DNA of 64,000 bases from Liolophura sinensis. Lineage: Eukaryota > Mollusca > Polyplacophora > Chitonida > Chitonidae. A program made the position numbers and the translations under genes. The notes under the pieces were generated by a model that was not told where the DNA came from, did no database searches, and worked only from the letters and a program-made list of their open reading frames with translations. Where the stretch lies: contig NC_088295.1 of assembly GCF_032854445.1 (NCBI RefSeq), forward strand, positions 27,203,385 to 27,267,384, read 5' to 3'. Each line of letters opens with the position of its first letter. Position 1 is the first letter of the stretch. Shown in pieces: positions 36,261 through 47,224 of this stretch.

Positions 36261-37459
36261 GCGCAGTTTTATTGGTCAACTTGGGCCCCTCTTTACAACA
36301 AACTATATAATGTCTACTCCAAGTTCCTGCCTTATTCCAAATAAGTATACCATATGCTAATCCCTATCCTAAATCAATAGTAAATTGAGTAAACTAAAAA
36401 ACAAAATTTAGAAGCAAAAAGTATGTGTTTCTGAATTGCGTTGGCTGCTATGATAGATAATAAAATAATAATGTTATAAATTCAGTAATAAGTTATAGCC
36501 CTGACTGATGGACTATAACTTTCAGGATTTGTATTTTACTAGAAAAGTAAATCAGTACATCCGATTTATTATAAAGGGACTATTTCTGAATCCATTCCAA
36601 TCAAAATTTGTTATCATTAATTTGTCAAACCTCATTGCTTTGAATGAATGATTTATGCTTCACTCGTGCTTATAATTATGATATTATTTTCTTTGATCGT
36701 GGTAAGTTAGGCCTTCTAGCAAAATGTCTACATGATGTACCGCCCATGTATTGCTCGTCAAAGGAGAGAATGTAAAGGGAGATAATGCATACAAGAGGAA
36801 ACTTTTGATTTTGTTTTATTTATACTGCGAATGCATATGTTTATGGATTCCACTGAAGTTATACAAATTCACACAAGTAAAGCAAAGAGAGATTTTTTAT
36901 TCTGCATTGTTTATGTATACTGTCATTTGTATAGTTTTCCATATGTGTGACGTTTCTTAAAAATGAATAACATGCTGTTATCGCAACTCAGTATCTTAGA
37001 TGAGATACGGATATGGAAAGGATTTATTTTCTTAATGAGCTGTTAACCGTGCATTGTATTACAAGTTGGAAAGTTTTTAATGGGAATTTAACTTTTTCTT
37101 TATACAACTAAAGACCCGTTTGAGGTTACGCTGCTTCAGTACAGATACATAGCAGTTGAGACCAGAACACCACTTATTGAAATCTTCGGCCTAATATTTG
37201 TGTTATATTTATTTCTATACTAACCGGTGACAAAAGACCGAAGATTTGTTTATCAAAACAGGGTTTTTTTTTAACATTTTTGTAAATACGCTCGCGCAGA
37301 CACTATTTTCATGAAGAAAAAAAAAAACAAACAAATCTATACATTTGTGTTCACGGTGCATACCTTGCATGTGGATATTGTAAATCATTTCTTACAAACT
37401 TTTGAGACTTTGAGAAGACGATATACTAATTGTAACTTTTTTTAATCGTTCATTGATGG
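36261..37459. other. Gene-free AT-rich stretch
   Basis: Nothing is supported here beyond AT-rich DNA and an A-rich run near 37317–37327. Confidence 0.4.
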
Positions 37460-37735
37460 TTTCACGAGGCGTGTGTGTCTTTGCGGTTAGCGTGCTAGCC
37501 CAGTACATTAACTCAGGGACATTTCACAGACGTGGTCGCGGTGAGTTCAAGTCCAGCTCATGCTAGCTTTCTCTCCAGTCGTACATGGGAAGGCCTGCCA
37601 GCAGCATGTCGGTGGCTGTGGGCTGCAACTGTTTTCCTCCCACCATAATGCTGACCGCCGTGGTATAAGTGAAATACTCGTGATTACGGAGTAAAACATC
37701 AGTCAATTAAATAGGCCTAAATAAATAATGGTTTT
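37460..37735 (+). mobile_element. tRNA-derived SINE, near full-length, forward
   Basis: The head has TTTGCGGTTAGCGTGC at 37480 (A-box region) and GGTGAGTTCAAGTCCAGC at 37540 (B-box region). The body has TCATGCTAGCTTTCTCTCC, GTACATGGGAAGGCCTGCC and CCTCCCACCATAATGCTGAC. The 3' end has GTGATTACGGAGTAAAACAT and an A/T-rich tail. This head–body–tail order defines a tRNA-derived SINE with an internal RNA polymerase III promoter. It is probably no longer active. Confidence 0.85.
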
Positions 37736-38734
37736 ATAGATGATTTGTATACGATTGTCAGTGTGCTGAAGATGGAATATATACGCAGATAGAAATCGTT
37801 CATATACAGTGGCCATTTTATCTTTTTTTCGGGTTTCTTTGGCAGTAGAGGATCTTCAACCTTGAATGAAATGTAAAAATTATTCCAAGAAAACTTTGCC
37901 ATCTGAATGGCTGAGCGTCACTCGGGAAAATTTAACACCATTCTAAACACAGTGAATTTTACCAACCTGGTCGTTGCTTTTATAAGAACTATTGAATTCT
38001 GAATATGAGCAAAATTATTACAAAATGTTATTTGCATGGGGCTGTGTGCAGTAATGTATTCATTAAATCAGTCACGTCAATCTAGACTACCCACAATCCA
38101 CCATTCAACATGACTGTGTAAAAACACCCTTCTTCCTATAGCAAGCTCACTCCAGACGTCTTGATTTTTTCAATCGTCAGCTGCATCAACAGGGATATGC
38201 CAAAGTATGGTCTGTTTGTATTGATTTGTAAGAACATCTGTGTCAACAAAACTAGCCGAGGATATTTGGGCCTAGTTTGAGTCGCCTGATTTCCCATCGC
38301 AACAGGACATTGTTGAAGTCTCGAGCTTAAGCGAGATTTAAAGCTTCTACCCGAGAACCCCGTGTCTGTCACGTGACATAGCCTATGACATCACAGACTG
38401 AACATACTTCACCATCATAGCGAGTGCAGAATTCACTAAATCAATAAAGTATACGTTTTTAGAAAATATATTAATAAACAAAATGCATGTGTGCAAAAAA
38501 TTGAAAGGTATATACAGATGAGTCACTAAACCGGTAAGGCCAAGACAATGTAAAATGATAGGCAGTGCATGTAGTTAAAACGCATTTATATTTCTGTTCA
38601 CATGCTGGAAATGCTTTCCTTTCAAAACACGGTGACACATTGCATTCGCAGTATTTGCTAATAAGCAATTACTTTGATTGATTAAGTTTATATGTTTGGG
38701 TTCAGAAGAGAAACATTGTAATAAATCTGTGTAC

Positions 38735-38960
38735 GTGTTTGTTGATTAACGCCGAAAGGAAGACTTTTTTCATGTATATTTAGGGCCGGCAATGGCGACC
38801 AGGTATATGGATGCGTAGACCATCGCTCTTCGCCGGATAGGTACATGTACCTGAAAACCCAAAAGTTACAGCCGAAACAGCGCGGACCCGGATTCGAGCC
38901 AGTAACCTTAATGGACATGAATGAGCAAATAGGTTGTGGTGAGATCAACGTCAGTTGAAC
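38735..38960 (-). mobile_element. Possible SINE of another subfamily, reverse
   Basis: A reversed tail-like TTTGTTGATTAACGCCG sits at the left edge, and GGATTCGAGCCAGTAACC at about 38890 is a good reversed B box. The body between them does not match the other copies. Open frames over this region are shadows. Confidence 0.4.
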
Positions 38961-39179
38961 TGGTGATCAAACTGAGGAACCCATTTTGCTGGGTCTCATG
39001 AAACTTAAATCTAAATGTCTTGTTGAACACCGTCGGTTGTCTCTTTTCACTGTACTACATATAACAAGATTCTCGGCTTCTTATTAACTATATCCGTAGG
39101 AATGGTCATATTAGGATGAAGGTGAAGTAAGATGCATGTTTATTCAAGTATTGTACACAATGTATGAAACATACCGTGG

Positions 39180-39630
39180 ATCACATCAGCGGAATGCCAA
39201 AGGGGAAATAACTCTGGAGCGTTCCCATCCGTGCTCCGAGGACGTTTTAATTACCCTATAGAAAGCATATTTCTCTATTCAGGAATTAGCAGCGTGTCAA
39301 AGCTTGCCTAAAGACGTGTGGAATCGAACTGACAGTTTCGGAGCCCTGCCTGCCTAACAGATGTGAGAAGGTGAAAGATAGGAGCTATTTTGTGTGCAGT
39401 AAATGACAGTGTGAAGATTTGAGCCACGCTCAATTGAGTGCTCATGCCAATAAATATGCTAATGATCATCTAGTGAATAGGCGCAGATCAATCAAAACCC
39501 CAAAGAGCACAACAGAATTAGACACAGTGTTAAACCGTCTTAACGGAGCATCACTAACCAGATTGCCAATCCCTGTCTTAGGATGGGCCCGGGAACAGCG
39601 CACGGGGTGGGGGTGGAGGGGGGGCTGTTA
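39180..39630. promoter_or_regulatory. Candidate cis-regulatory block 2
   Basis: Non-repetitive and GC-elevated. The core near 39440–39470 contains GCCAATAAATATGCTAATGA, which combines AATAAA-, octamer-like and TAAT motifs. AGATCAATCAAAACCCCA follows. The G-rich end (39605–39627) is a purine tract. Confidence 0.3.
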
Positions 39631-40379
39631 AAATCTCAAGGCGTGTAGAGAAACACAGAAAAATGGGTAGAAATAAAGGACAAGGGTGATGTTTAATAGA
39701 ATAATTATTTCCACGATGTGTTTCAACATCTAAATGAATGCGGAACAACACGTGACAATACTTTGCCTCTCAAAGACTACTCCTTTAAACGTTTGAAACG
39801 ATATTATAAAATGTCGTATATTTACACCAAGTAAAGCATGAAATGTGTGATTACTTGTTTTAACTAAATGAATTTTTTTCAAATAACTCCGCTTTTGCTT
39901 CTTGAATACGGCATTCCATAACTTTTTAGCAACTTTTTGATTTGCAGAAAAAATATCGCTGTGTGGGTTATACATTTGTTAAAATAAATCAGACGGCTGT
40001 GGCAAAGTTATCGTGCAGTGTGTTAAGCCTAACATTCATTTTGTCTTTATCAGATTCGTCTGGACCGGAGTTAAGCCAGGAAACCTATTGCTCATCCAGA
40101 CTCTATAACTGCAACTCGTTCCCGTGACTGTCAAGTAGAGAAAACTTTTGTTCCACACGAGGTGCATGATCTGGGGGATTTAGGTTGAAAATTCGGGCGT
40201 AATGTTAATGTCACAGAAGGGTAATCCCCCTTAATTTGACTCCCCAGACCAAGCGAGTAACAAAGAGAAATTATTTTATCAATATTTATAACCTGTGAGA
40301 TAGCAGTATGATAAATAAAGGGTTTACTGTCATTTTTGGTGAATTATCCTTCTCTAGGGATTTTACATTCTGAATAAAG

Positions 40380-40640
40380 CGACATGGCTAGATCCCTCTC
40401 TGTACTCCTCGCTCCCTTCTCAGACCTTGGGCAAGAAATGAGCAATTTATTGAAGCCGAGAAGACGTTAATCGCTCGCTGATGGAGATTGTGGGCAAACG
40501 CTGCAATCCTGTTAACATCTTTACTCTCTGGGACAGCGCTGTATGGCGGGCTATGGACTGAAATTTGTCAAAACCCCTCTGCTTTCTGACATTGCCAGAC
40601 CGTTCTCATTAAGCTAAACTGTGTGCGATTTCCACGGAAA
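40380..40640. promoter_or_regulatory. Candidate cis-regulatory block 3
   Basis: Unique GC-elevated DNA with homeodomain-type cores (GACGTTAATCGCTC near 40464, CTCATTAAGC near 40605) and no repeat signature. Just upstream, at about 40220, GGGTAATCCCCCTTAAT is another K50-type site. Evidence is composition and motifs only. Confidence 0.3.
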
Positions 40641-40830
40641 TACGATATCATTTACGACAATGTTGCGATTTCAAAATAGTATAGCCATCTCAATTATTTC
40701 CCTATATATATGCGCGTAATATGATGTTAAACTGTATTTTTACATCGTTTTTTTCGTAATCCATGCATAAACAGATAAATATATACATTTGTGAAACCGT
40801 TTATTAGCGAATTGAATTTTGATTTTTTTT

Positions 40831-40844
40831 GGGGGGGGGGGGGG
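40831..40844. repeat. Poly-G run (14 G) next to poly-T
   Basis: Eight T followed by 14 G, then C and T. A homopolymer junction whose exact length is likely to be error-prone. Confidence 0.85.
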
Positions 40845-43019
40845 CTTTTTTAAATTAGCCGGTCGTTCCAGCTTGCCATGGGTATATAACAATGGCTATT
40901 GTACTGACACAATGGTGTTATGGTCGGATCTTTCTTGTTTGTTTAACAGTCGTTGCGCCTATGTGAAGTACCTTCAGACGCGTGCTAACCATTGATCTCT
41001 GTAATAACGCTAGCACAGGAGAGCCCAGTAATTGTTCATATTTGTAGAAAGGTGGAAGGTCTTCAAAGGGAGCAATAAGCTCTTAATGTGCGATAGATTC
41101 CCTGAAGAGCGTTCCTTAAGAAAGGTTCAAGGGCTCGCTTAAGGTACGGGGTTTGTCTGCTGTTGTGAGGGACAGTTTGATTTCAGGCAGTTTATAGTCC
41201 AGAAGGGCAGCGGTCGTTGTAAACAGGGCAAGTCCAGACCATAATGGCTGTTCTGCGCGCATACTGGTTGTTAATCACTGAGCACAGGGCGACCCTTATT
41301 AGCACTTATCCTAATCCCTTTTCAGCCTACCCACTCTTTCCAGGACGGTGGCGTGCCGGTTGTACCCCTGCATCCAGACTGAAATAAACCACCAAGACAT
41401 AAACATGTATCTTCAACTTGGCACCTTCGAAGCACAAACCTGTTTTTATTGAATATGAACGGAAACACATTTCAATACATCCACATTTGTCCACTCGAGC
41501 TGACATTGTTCAAATGGCAGCCGCACATTGTCAAGTGACAGATATTGACGCAGAATTGTTCTCAACCAGAAATAATTGTATAAAATTGGTAAGGTGCTTT
41601 TTAAAGCCCTTTTTAGATTCGTTACGGCAATGAACATCTGATGCCAGTGCAAATATTACGCAGACTGTAAAAGCAATTATGCTACTTTGTCACGTGGGTT
41701 TGTTAAGTTTTTAGTCTGGCGCCAACAGAATGGCGATGTAAAATTTTCCATGCCGTGGAACATCTCACCAATAGCTCTGGGTTTGTAATATCCGACAAGC
41801 AATTTTTCAGCTTTCCTCACATTCAAGAACATTTCGTTATAAGACTGTAACTATTTGTTTAAAACAAGTTCGTGCAAATTTTTAATAATGGCATTAAATT
41901 TTACCTGCTGAACAACACAATTATGCTCACTTTGATATTTAATAGTATCGATGAAGTATACCAGATTTAAAACCCTTAAAAGTTTATGTATATTCGTATA
42001 TCTACATTCAAGCTGTTTCTATATAATAGACCAATATCACACATTTTCCGAAAAGCTCCCTTTAATTTACCTTTATCTCTTTGTTGATTTATTTTTTTCG
42101 GCATCGCACATCAATGAAATGAATACATAAATAAAGACAGAGTCATAGGCAAATTTGAAGCCTATAACGTATCATTAGTTATCTGCTATACACAAGCCGA
42201 AGCCGTTACAATTAATTATAGCTGCATTCGAATCTCCGACCTCCCTGGACGAAGCCTTGTGGCCCTCGACGTATTGACAGAGGTCAATTTTGTACACCAC
42301 ACTGAAAGTAATGTGAAACAACAAGTCATATGTCATACAAGCATGGTTTCAATTCTTCATATTTATCTAGTTTCAGTGAAAACCTGGTAAGACTGGCACA
42401 CGTCAGTATCCGGTATCCACGCATAGATTCATAAGTATCCTTTAATAATTGTTTCATGTTTTACTACTGAAATAATATTCACCAAATGTTACTTTTGTGC
42501 TGGAAAAGAAAAAACGATTCTGTATAATTATTTTCTTAAATGTCACATTTAAAAAGTTATATACACTGCCTGAAGGGAAAATCAGTGAGTAAATTAGAGA
42601 ACATTGAAGCAAAGTTTTACACGGTTAAAATACAGTAAACTTTCTGCCATGGCCTGTCTAATCTGCTCTTATCGATGGTCTGGCTAATGATGAAGTGTTG
42701 ATAGATCAAGTAGGTATATTAACACTCTTCACAACACTGTGTAGCTAAATTAGGGACTTACGTTATTAGCTGTGTATTATGCTAATGCCTGTAATTTGCT
42801 GATAGCGTTATATTTAACACCGAACAAATCCCTAGTTGCTTTTAACCGTCCGACGTGTTATTAAAGGCTCCGAGTAATAAAGGTATAAAGTACTTTAGAA
42901 TCTCTGGAATTTGTCCAATCAGAACGCCTCTTTCGTAGTGATAAGGTGACTGAGAGTTCACAGTTGGGTTGTATATTTTATCGGTCACAATAGGGGTGGG
43001 CATACGATAACTAATCCAA
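40845..43019. other. Gene-free stretch
   Basis: No gene is supported. The 41020–41350 part is GC-elevated and includes TTATCCTAATCCCTTTTC, another possible regulatory patch. Near 42225 GCATTCGAATCTCC is a B-box-like match in the reverse sense, but no other SINE part is visible around it. Confidence 0.4.
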
Positions 43020-43325
43020 GAGATAAGTGGGTACATGTCTGGGGGCATGGATAAGCTCCTCCAGTAAGGTGGGCTTTTCTGAAGAACTCGCAGCAAACAG
43101 GGCCATGTATCAAATCGTCACCAGCCATAGATGGCCTTGTATTCATTCAGAGATACTAATGTGTATTAAATCACATCTAATCTACAGCGTCACCCCGACG
43201 TTGGGACCCCGCTCCACAACCCCCGTCCATCAATCTTCATGGTTTTCTGGGCTAGCGCACAATCACTGCCGGTCGGGACAGGGCGCTAACAATGCCATTG
43301 AAAAGGTACTTTGGGTGGGTGATTA
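43020..43325. promoter_or_regulatory. Candidate cis-regulatory block 4
   Basis: GC-elevated and non-repetitive, ending in GGGTGATTAACGC. A 99-codon open frame on the + strand and an 84-codon frame on the – strand cover parts of it without any domain. Weak evidence. Confidence 0.2.
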
Positions 43326-44010
43326 ACGCTTCTACATTCTGGTCTGGTGTGAACAAAGACTTGACGATACAAACAGGTGTAGCCTTAATCGTCAACATCT
43401 GATCTCATTGATCGCGTATCATTTAAACCCACCAGAAACAGATAAATCCGATGCCCATAATACACCATTGTTTTCACGCCCTTTACATGAGACTCCAAGA
43501 CAAACGAAATGTTCACCAACCGCATGAACATATATAAACTTCGATTAAGCACTATTCATACGATGGTAATTATTAGTAATATCAATGTTTACAAAACTTG
43601 CAACCCGTGAACCTGCAATCATGCGATATTAGTTTGATGGTCCAAATGACATAGTATCGCACAAAGTAATATTTTCAAGTCGTACACGCCTACGATAGGA
43701 ACTGTGTATTATTGCAAACAAACCCATCAATTCAGATGCTGCAATATTAGTTGAAACTAAGTTTCGTCTTGTTTCCTAACAAGCGCAGACTTCCTGCAGA
43801 CATTCGACTTTCCGTACAAAGTCGAAGTCATCTTCCATCCCTTCTTGAAGTGAATTATCCATGTTAAAACATAGGATGTCGAAAAATTTAACCGACAGAC
43901 AGACAGCTTCTCTGATTGGTAATCAACCGAATCTTTTTGAATATAATTAACGTATTATATTAAGTATACTTGGTAGTCCTAAGCTCGGTAACTCTATATG
44001 TTTGCGATTC

Positions 44011-44400
44011 AAGAGAAAAGGGTATTTGAAATTATTTTTATACGGTGGGTATTTGGGACCGACTTTTGGTATTTATCGTTGTTGCATAATAATACTCTAA
44101 ATAAGGATGTGATGCTTGTCTAATAAATTGATTTGAACGTAAATTTGTTGTTTATATCGAAACATGTGCAATTAAAATAAATTATAATAATATTTATGAA
44201 CATATTTTAAAATATAAATATGATCCAAAATGAGGTTTAATATATTTGTTAGCTGGAAAGAACAAATTCTAGTGCAAATATATTTATTAGACCTGTGTAA
44301 CATCTTCATTTATGGCATTATTAAAGACTATATATACCAAAAGGTGGTCCCAAATACCCACCATACAAAAATTATTTTCAGATGTCTTTTTCTCCTTAAG
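44011..44400. mobile_element. MITE-like foldback element with ~66-bp terminal inverted repeats
   Basis: The left arm (44011–44075) and right arm (44331–44398, reversed) align over about 66 bp at roughly 80–85% identity by eye. They include an identical 17-base core, GGTGGGTATTTGGGACC, at 44044–44060 and its complement at 44345–44361. The ~255-bp interior is very AT-rich and non-coding, and the 77-codon frame at 44230–44463 is a shadow. This is the structure of a miniature inverted-repeat element. I could not identify target-site duplications. Confidence 0.75.
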
Positions 44401-44496
44401 GAAAAATCGGAAAAAATATTGAAGACCACATTTAGGAATAACTTTTCGCACTCTTTCATCTGAACTTATGTCATTTTATGTTTTCTCCACCTTTAA

Positions 44497-44600
44497 AGGC
44501 GAAACGCAAGTGGCGAAAGCTGGATTCGAACTCATTGGTCAAGGATGTGATATTTGCGGCGATATAATAGCGCTATAAAGGTTGGACCACCAAGGACTCT
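44497..44600 (-). repeat. Possible tRNA-like SINE head
   Basis: The reverse strand reads CCTTGGTGGTCCAACC near 44590 (A-box-like) and GAGTTCGAATCCAGC near 44525 (good B box), about 60 bases apart. I do not see a foldable tRNA or a SINE tail. It lies between two inverted-repeat structures. Confidence 0.35.
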
Positions 44601-44618
44601 AGAATGATAAATATTCGT

Positions 44619-44814
44619 CAATATACCCAAATAGGGGAGTTTCGTCTACTATAAATCACTTTTATGAAACTTTTCCAGGCGGCCATAATAAATAATGTAA
44701 AAAAATCAAAAATACTTGCCAAACATTTTTGACAGGTCCACATGGCACAGAAGGACGTTTTTTACTTTCAGCGAAAAAAGAGTGCGAGGTCGAAACTCCC
44801 AAATATTTGTATTG
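44619..44814. repeat. Short inverted-repeat pair, possible second MITE
   Basis: The left end (CAATATACCC…GGGAGTTTCG) and the reversed right end (CAATACAAAT…GGGAGTTTCG) match at both extremities over about 25 bases, flanking an AT-rich interior. Weaker than the element at 44011. Confidence 0.35.
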
Positions 44815-46639
44815 CGCCTAATATAGCAATAGGTTATTTGCATCTTTTATTTGCTATACCGTATTGTTGTTCGAAGTGGTTATAGGTTGTTTAGGAAATA
44901 GGCTTTGTGGGTTCCCCTTGGAGAGATCCTTAATGGTTTGAGAGTGGTATACAAATGTCGAATTTGATGCCGAGCTGTCATTAAAATAACTGCTCCACCA
45001 TGCACGCCATTATAATATATAGTTACCTATAGCTACATCGATACCTATATTGTTCCTGGAAATGAATTACTGGCTATATATATTGCTATATCCGATGAAG
45101 CGTATGTCTAAAAGATGTTTTGTAATACTGACATAAATCTTTAAAATCAATTTTTTATGTTTATTTTAATGTTTTTATTATGAATACTTTTGCTGCAACT
45201 TAAGTCTATTGATGATGGCAAACTTGATTCTTGAACTGACTGATTTTATTCAATGCAAAGGTGAACCTATACCAGTTTTTTAAAAAGTGTCAAACGGATT
45301 AATTTTATATAAGCTGTAACGTGAGAGACCTACAGTCAGCATACTAAGTGCAGGAGAAGAGAAAATCACGTGAATCCATTCTGAACGTGTAGACCTTGTG
45401 CAATGAATACTCATCCTGTTCAAATTCTTTTTGTTTAGATCCATGCATATATACATAGATAGCGTTTGTTGATAAAGTACGTCGATGAAGGAAATAAATT
45501 ACACATTATTCTTTCATTTACTTTAGGATACAGATGGACAAGTTTGCAAAAACAGTTTGCACCAGAAGTGCTTTGGACCGAAATCAATTGAATTTAGCCA
45601 CAGCTTCGTACACAAAGACTAACGATGCAGGTTTTTTTCTTCGGTGAAATACTTGAAGTTTATTGCCTTTAAATTAAAACGTGACAGTTTTGGTCAATTT
45701 ATAACGTTGTTGGCACTGAAAAAGCTGATAACGTTGTTCACTTTTTTAACAGGATTAGCCCAATCTGAGTGAAATTTCACATTTTTTCATTCAAAATCTG
45801 CCTCTCTACGCTATACCGGTGCCGCTTTGATTGGCTTTTCGCTATGAGGCGATCTTGCTGTTTGTCAATTTGAGGATTATGTGAAATATTAGTTGTAGCA
45901 AAACATTGATAGTAAACCAAATCTAAAATAGCCGCCTAATGGGCAAGAATAATTGAAATACTGGGCAACCAGGAGATTGATTTTTGGCAGGTCGCATCTT
46001 GACAAATTTATTATACGACGTATTTGTAAAACCAAGCGATAAAGATCTCCGAAGACCTGAACTTTGGTAATCAAGCTGCAAGAGTTCCAACGAGAGCCAT
46101 GGACCGAAAACACAATGACGGCTTTAGATGGACACTTTTGTTTAGCCCAGGGATTTGCCTTTAATCCTGGCGAGAGTTCGGTCGATGAGCGAGTGAAATA
46201 AAAAGTGATCAAAACGTAGACAGTTTGTAACCTAAAGGAATGAGATCCGCCGGAGGTGTTGGGATGAGGGGATGGACCAATCTCGTCTGCCTGACAGCAG
46301 TCAGCCTCTGATGGCCGGACGATAAGCGCGAACTTGACGGCCAATGCATTGGCTGTAATATTGGAAAAGGTCCGAGGATTTCATAAGCTTTCTCCAAAGT
46401 CTGTCTAGATCGTTTAACTACATTAAATGCTTTGTGGAATATCACAGGTTTCTGAAAAGGCTTTACAGACCTTAGCAGCATTCAATGGAATACCCCTACT
46501 CTCAATTATAACCCAACAAATAGATTACTGTCCGCTTCCTGATTCCTTTTAGTTGACCTCCTACTCTTCCGGTACGATAAAGATGCTGATCCCTTTAAAA
46601 TGTGGTTAATAACGGTCAAAAGCATTCGATTTAACAGGG
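44815..46639. other. Gene-free stretch
   Basis: The 45889–46481 part is open on the – strand in two overlapping frames (151 and 90 codons). It is moderately GC-rich, but no domain, repeat or splice structure is recognisable. It may be regulatory DNA like the block that follows. Confidence 0.35.
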
Positions 46640-46870
46640 AAAAAATTGGCAGGAGTGAGTCGAGATTGTGGTGAAGGAAGATGCGTTCTCACGCTTGGCG
46701 GGTGGGGCGAAGGGAGCGTCCAGGTGGCCGTAGCCTATCTGCTACTCATCCCCCTACCCCATCTCCCCTGATTCCTGAATGAACTCTCAACCACAGAGAT
46801 AGAGTAGCAATTCCATTAATATGCCTCATTAATGCTGCTCAATGCATCGATTAAGAAATCAGACAAGCTA
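46640..46870. promoter_or_regulatory. Candidate cis-regulatory block 5
   Basis: GC-elevated left half, then a dense homeodomain-site cluster near 46810–46855: TTCCATTAATATGCCTCATT, AATGCTGCTCAATGCATCG, ATTAAG. Three ATTAA cores lie within about 50 bases in non-repetitive DNA. Confidence 0.35.
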
Positions 46871-47169
46871 AGTTATTGTATTATTTGAGATAAACCTGCG
46901 CTGCATTAAACTCCATGGCAAATTTACACATTCCATAAACATGAGCATGTATACGATACGGCATCGGCAAATTTCTTTATAGTCTTCAGGAAGACCAAGC
47001 ATTTTAGTTACCGTTGTAATAATCACATAAATCAACCAAATGAATACACACACAAAAAATAAATTGTAAAAGCCAAGCAATCAAGTCTCGTGCAAGAAAA
47101 CAAATCTTTTTGCGTGACTTGTATAAACCTGCTCTCTAAACACGAATGTGTATACAAATATGCACATTT

Positions 47170-47224
47170 ACAATGACGTGTATCAGGTACCAAAATGGTA
47201 TACCACTGATATACATGTCATTGT
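47170..47224. repeat. Imperfect 55-bp hairpin
   Basis: The left arm ACAATGACGTGTATCAG and the right arm, read in reverse as ACAATGACATGTATATCAG, pair with one mismatch and a 2-base bulge. The loop region can extend the stem further (GTACCA with TGGTATACCA-like bases). The size is right for a short RNA hairpin or a palindromic binding region. Confidence 0.6.

Noticed and set aside
42180-42310. B-box-like GCATTCGAATCTCC, considered as a SINE or tRNA
   Set aside because: No A box, body or tail could be matched around it.
45889-46481. 151- and 90-codon – strand frames
   Set aside because: Overlapping frames with no recognisable family. The region resembles the other GC-elevated non-coding blocks.
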